Shown: positions 63,456 through 64,000 of the stretch, piece by piece
How positions within the stretch are numbered: position 1 is the stretch's first letter
Layout: each line of letters begins with the position of its first letter
Assembly: GCA_963971285.1 (NCBI GenBank)
Contig: OZ020263.1
Location: 3,906,001-3,970,000, forward strand
Source of the DNA: Astropecten irregularis
Taxonomy: Eukaryota; Echinodermata; Asteroidea; Paxillosida; Astropectinidae
Direction: 5' to 3'
Length of the DNA: 64,000 nt
The notes under the pieces: generated by a model
The model's database searches: none
What the model was told of the DNA's origin: nothing
The model's input: only the letters and a program-made list of their open reading frames with translations
Position numbers and translations under genes: made by a program

Positions 63456-63554
63456 GTAAGCTGCATACAGTTAAGCCCCCCCCCCCCCCACTCCAACGTC
63501 CCACCCACCCCGCAATGGTCTAGAAATGAAATAAAAAAGAAATCATCTTAAAAT

Positions 63555-63912
63555 ACACTTACAGTTGGTAAATACGCTTACAATTGGCAAATATACAGTT
63601 GGCAAAATACACTTACAATTGGCAAAATACACTTACAGTTGGCAAATATGCTTACAGTGGGCATAATGGGAGACTTTGGAGAACCGGTCTTCAAGTCAAC
63701 AGCGCACATGCAAATGTGAGCATGCACACGTTGTTTTGCGTGCGCGTGCGCTGTTGACTTGAAGACCGGTTCTCCAAAGTCTCCCATTATACTCTTACAG
63801 TTGGCAAAATACACTTACAGTTGGCATAATTATACGCTTACAGTTGGCATATACGCTTATACAGTTGGCAAAATACGCTTACGGTTGGCAAAATTCACTT
63901 ACAGTTGGTAAA
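63555..63912. repeat. ~18-bp array (CTTACAGTTGGCAAAATACA) interrupted by a hairpin
   Basis: Imperfect units of ACTTACAGTTGGCAAAATAC from 63555 to about 63655 and again from 63793 to 63912. A palindromic element occupies 63660-63792. It lies about 100 bases after the last PCDH15 exon in the window. Confidence 0.9.
63660..63792. mobile_element. Palindromic element with ~45-bp arms
   Basis: ATAATGGGAGACTTTGGAGA then ACCGGTCTTCAAGTCAACAG at left, exactly mirrored by GTTGACTTGAAGACCGGTTC then TCCAAAGTCTCCCATTAT at right. The loop of about 35 bases is CA/TG rich. Confidence 0.9.
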
Positions 63913-64000
63913 TACAGAAATTGTGTTGTAATGACAAAATCAGCCCACGTTTATAAGCAGAACTTACCTGTAAGAATCCACAGTTATGCTGAACGAAATA

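Noticed and set aside
62959-63138. Small exon in the last PCDH15 intron
   Set aside because: The sequence is an intact mariner-like miniature element with TA flanks.
1-64000. A previously undescribed multi-gene system
   Set aside because: Only one host gene is visible. The rest is repeats, with no cluster of co-oriented or co-functional genes.

Overview
The window is animal nuclear DNA: AT-rich, intron-dominated, with GT-AG spliced exons and dense short inverted-repeat transposons and tRNA-derived SINEs. There is no operon, rRNA gene, CRISPR array or functional tRNA gene. The repeat load, frequent TACATGTA-type words and an invertebrate-looking cadherin suggest a marine invertebrate deuterostome, most likely an echinoderm. 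That placement is inference; no species is claimed.

One gene is recognised, on the + strand: the 5' part of a protocadherin-15 (PCDH15 / fly Cad99C) orthologue. A signal-peptide exon lies at 11338-11440. A 42.5 kb first intron follows, then ten exons from 53929 to 63455 encoding EC1, EC2, EC3 and the start of EC4. All eleven exons join in one frame (1299 nt, 433 codons) with consistent intron phases, and the gene runs off the right edge. Against remembered human PCDH15, both EC1 cysteines, the arginine matching Arg113 of the cadherin-23 handshake, the Cys pair after EC2 and most Ca2+ motifs are conserved. A 33-nt phase 1-1 microexon inside intron 1 (49004-49036) would add an RHRR furin-type site just before EC1.

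Bases 1-11337 lie upstream and hold no gene I can support, only repeats (inverted-repeat elements, a 44-bp minisatellite). Intron 1 is a repeat warehouse. It holds about twenty copies of two related TTAA-flanked elements of about 360 bp (families B and C), thirteen copies of a palindromic element (A), elements sharing CCAGGGG...ATTTCAT ends but with different interiors (D, E, F), and elements with GGCTCC-type ends, one expanded into a 235-bp hexamer microsatellite (G). It also holds two SINE types, a 1.07-kb tandem duplication at 27.8-29.9 kb, a LINE ORF2 fragment and several near-perfect hairpins. Two short elements (48.0 and 61.5 kb) keep THAP zinc-finger starts, pointing to P-element-like parents. 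Several insertions are nested and give relative ages.

Nothing here forms a multi-gene system. The most notable items are the PCDH15 N-terminus with its candidate furin microexon and the THAP-bearing miniature elements. Repeat boundaries were judged by eye and are good to roughly 5-15 bases; exon boundaries rest on splice sites and frame.
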